Positions 5,000 through 5,217 of a DNA stretch of 5,217 nucleotides are shown here, in pieces. The notes beneath the pieces are model-generated. The model was not told where the DNA came from and did no database searches. It saw nothing but the letters and a program-made list of their open reading frames with translations. Source of the DNA: Balneolaceae bacterium (lineage in GTDB: Bacteria; Bacteroidota; Rhodothermia; Balneolales; Balneolaceae); NCBI GenBank assembly GCA_007126675.1, contig SLAU01000136.1:1-5217 (forward strand), given 5' to 3'. Made by a program: the position numbers and the translations under genes. The first letter of the stretch is position 1. Every line of letters begins with the position of its first letter.

Positions 5000-5217
5000 A
5001 TGTCAACCAATTCTACAGATAATACCGAATGGCCGCTATGGGAAGTATTTTATCAGCCCAAAGACGGCAAACCGTTTGAGCACGCAGGCAGTGTGCATGC
5101 ACCGGATGCCGAAATGGCGCTGCAAAACGCACGCGATACTTATGCAAGGCGCAATGAAGGAATTGCATTTTGGGTGGTGCCATCCGATCAGATCGTAGCC
5201 TCTACCCCCGAGGATGT
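5000..5217 (+). CDS. paaB: Phenylacetyl-CoA epoxidase subunit PaaB, N-terminal part (runs off the right edge)
   Basis: Seventy-two codons are present; the family is normally about 95 residues, so only the C-terminal quarter or so is missing beyond the window. Recognisable PaaB features are WPLWEVF (11-17), HAGSVHAPDAEMAL (28-41), QNARDTYARR (42-51) and FWVVPSDQIVAS (57-68). PaaB has no catalytic centre of its own; it is the small subunit needed for assembly and activity of the PaaABCE epoxidase. The ATG at 5000 is preceded by an A-rich stretch without a Shine-Dalgarno, as for paaA. It lies 89 bp downstream of paaA, an unusually wide gap for this operon, occupied by the heptamer hairpin. paaC would be expected just beyond the window. 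Confidence 0.95.
   Translation, partial: MSTNSTDNTEWPLWEVFYQPKDGKPFEHAGSVHAPDAEMALQNARDTYARRNEGIAFWVVPSDQIVASTPED

Overview
The window reads as a piece of an aerobic phenylacetate / acyl-CoA catabolism neighbourhood from a Bacteroidota-like bacterium. My best guess is Balneolota or Rhodothermota, from protein style, moderate GC (about 45% in sampled coding lines), absence of Shine-Dalgarno sequences before any of the starts, and repeat types I associate with that part of the tree. The taxonomic placement is inference only.

Layout: at the left edge on the minus strand lies the N-terminus of a 3-hydroxyacyl-CoA dehydrogenase (1-127), preceded in transcription order by a complete long-chain acyl-CoA synthetase (FadD/FAA1 type, 373-2157). 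The 245-bp gap between them is filled by a nested inverted repeat structure: tracts of a 7-bp repeat at both ends and a 21-bp inverted repeat inside. A 177-bp divergent region (2158-2334) separates the synthetase from a plus-strand hotdog thioesterase (2335-2766) that resembles YdiI/MenI more than PaaI. A minus-strand protein of unknown function (2902-3630) follows, in lower-GC DNA. After a 335-bp gene-free region, a plus-strand phenylacetyl-CoA epoxidase operon begins with paaA (3966-4910) and paaB (5000 to the window end, truncated).

How it works together: PaaA and PaaB are subunits of the multicomponent oxygenase that epoxidises the ring of phenylacetyl-CoA. Downstream products of that pathway are finished by beta-oxidation-like enzymes, the reaction class of the left-hand dehydrogenase. 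The acyl-CoA synthetase loads CoA onto acids and the thioesterase removes it. No phenylacetate-CoA ligase (PaaK), PaaC, PaaE or regulator lies within the window.

The most unusual content is non-coding: period-7 repeat tracts at three gene borders. One supplies the start codon and first residues of the dehydrogenase, one supplies the stop codon of the synthetase, and one forms an 18-bp hairpin between paaA and paaB. I see no convincing new protein system.
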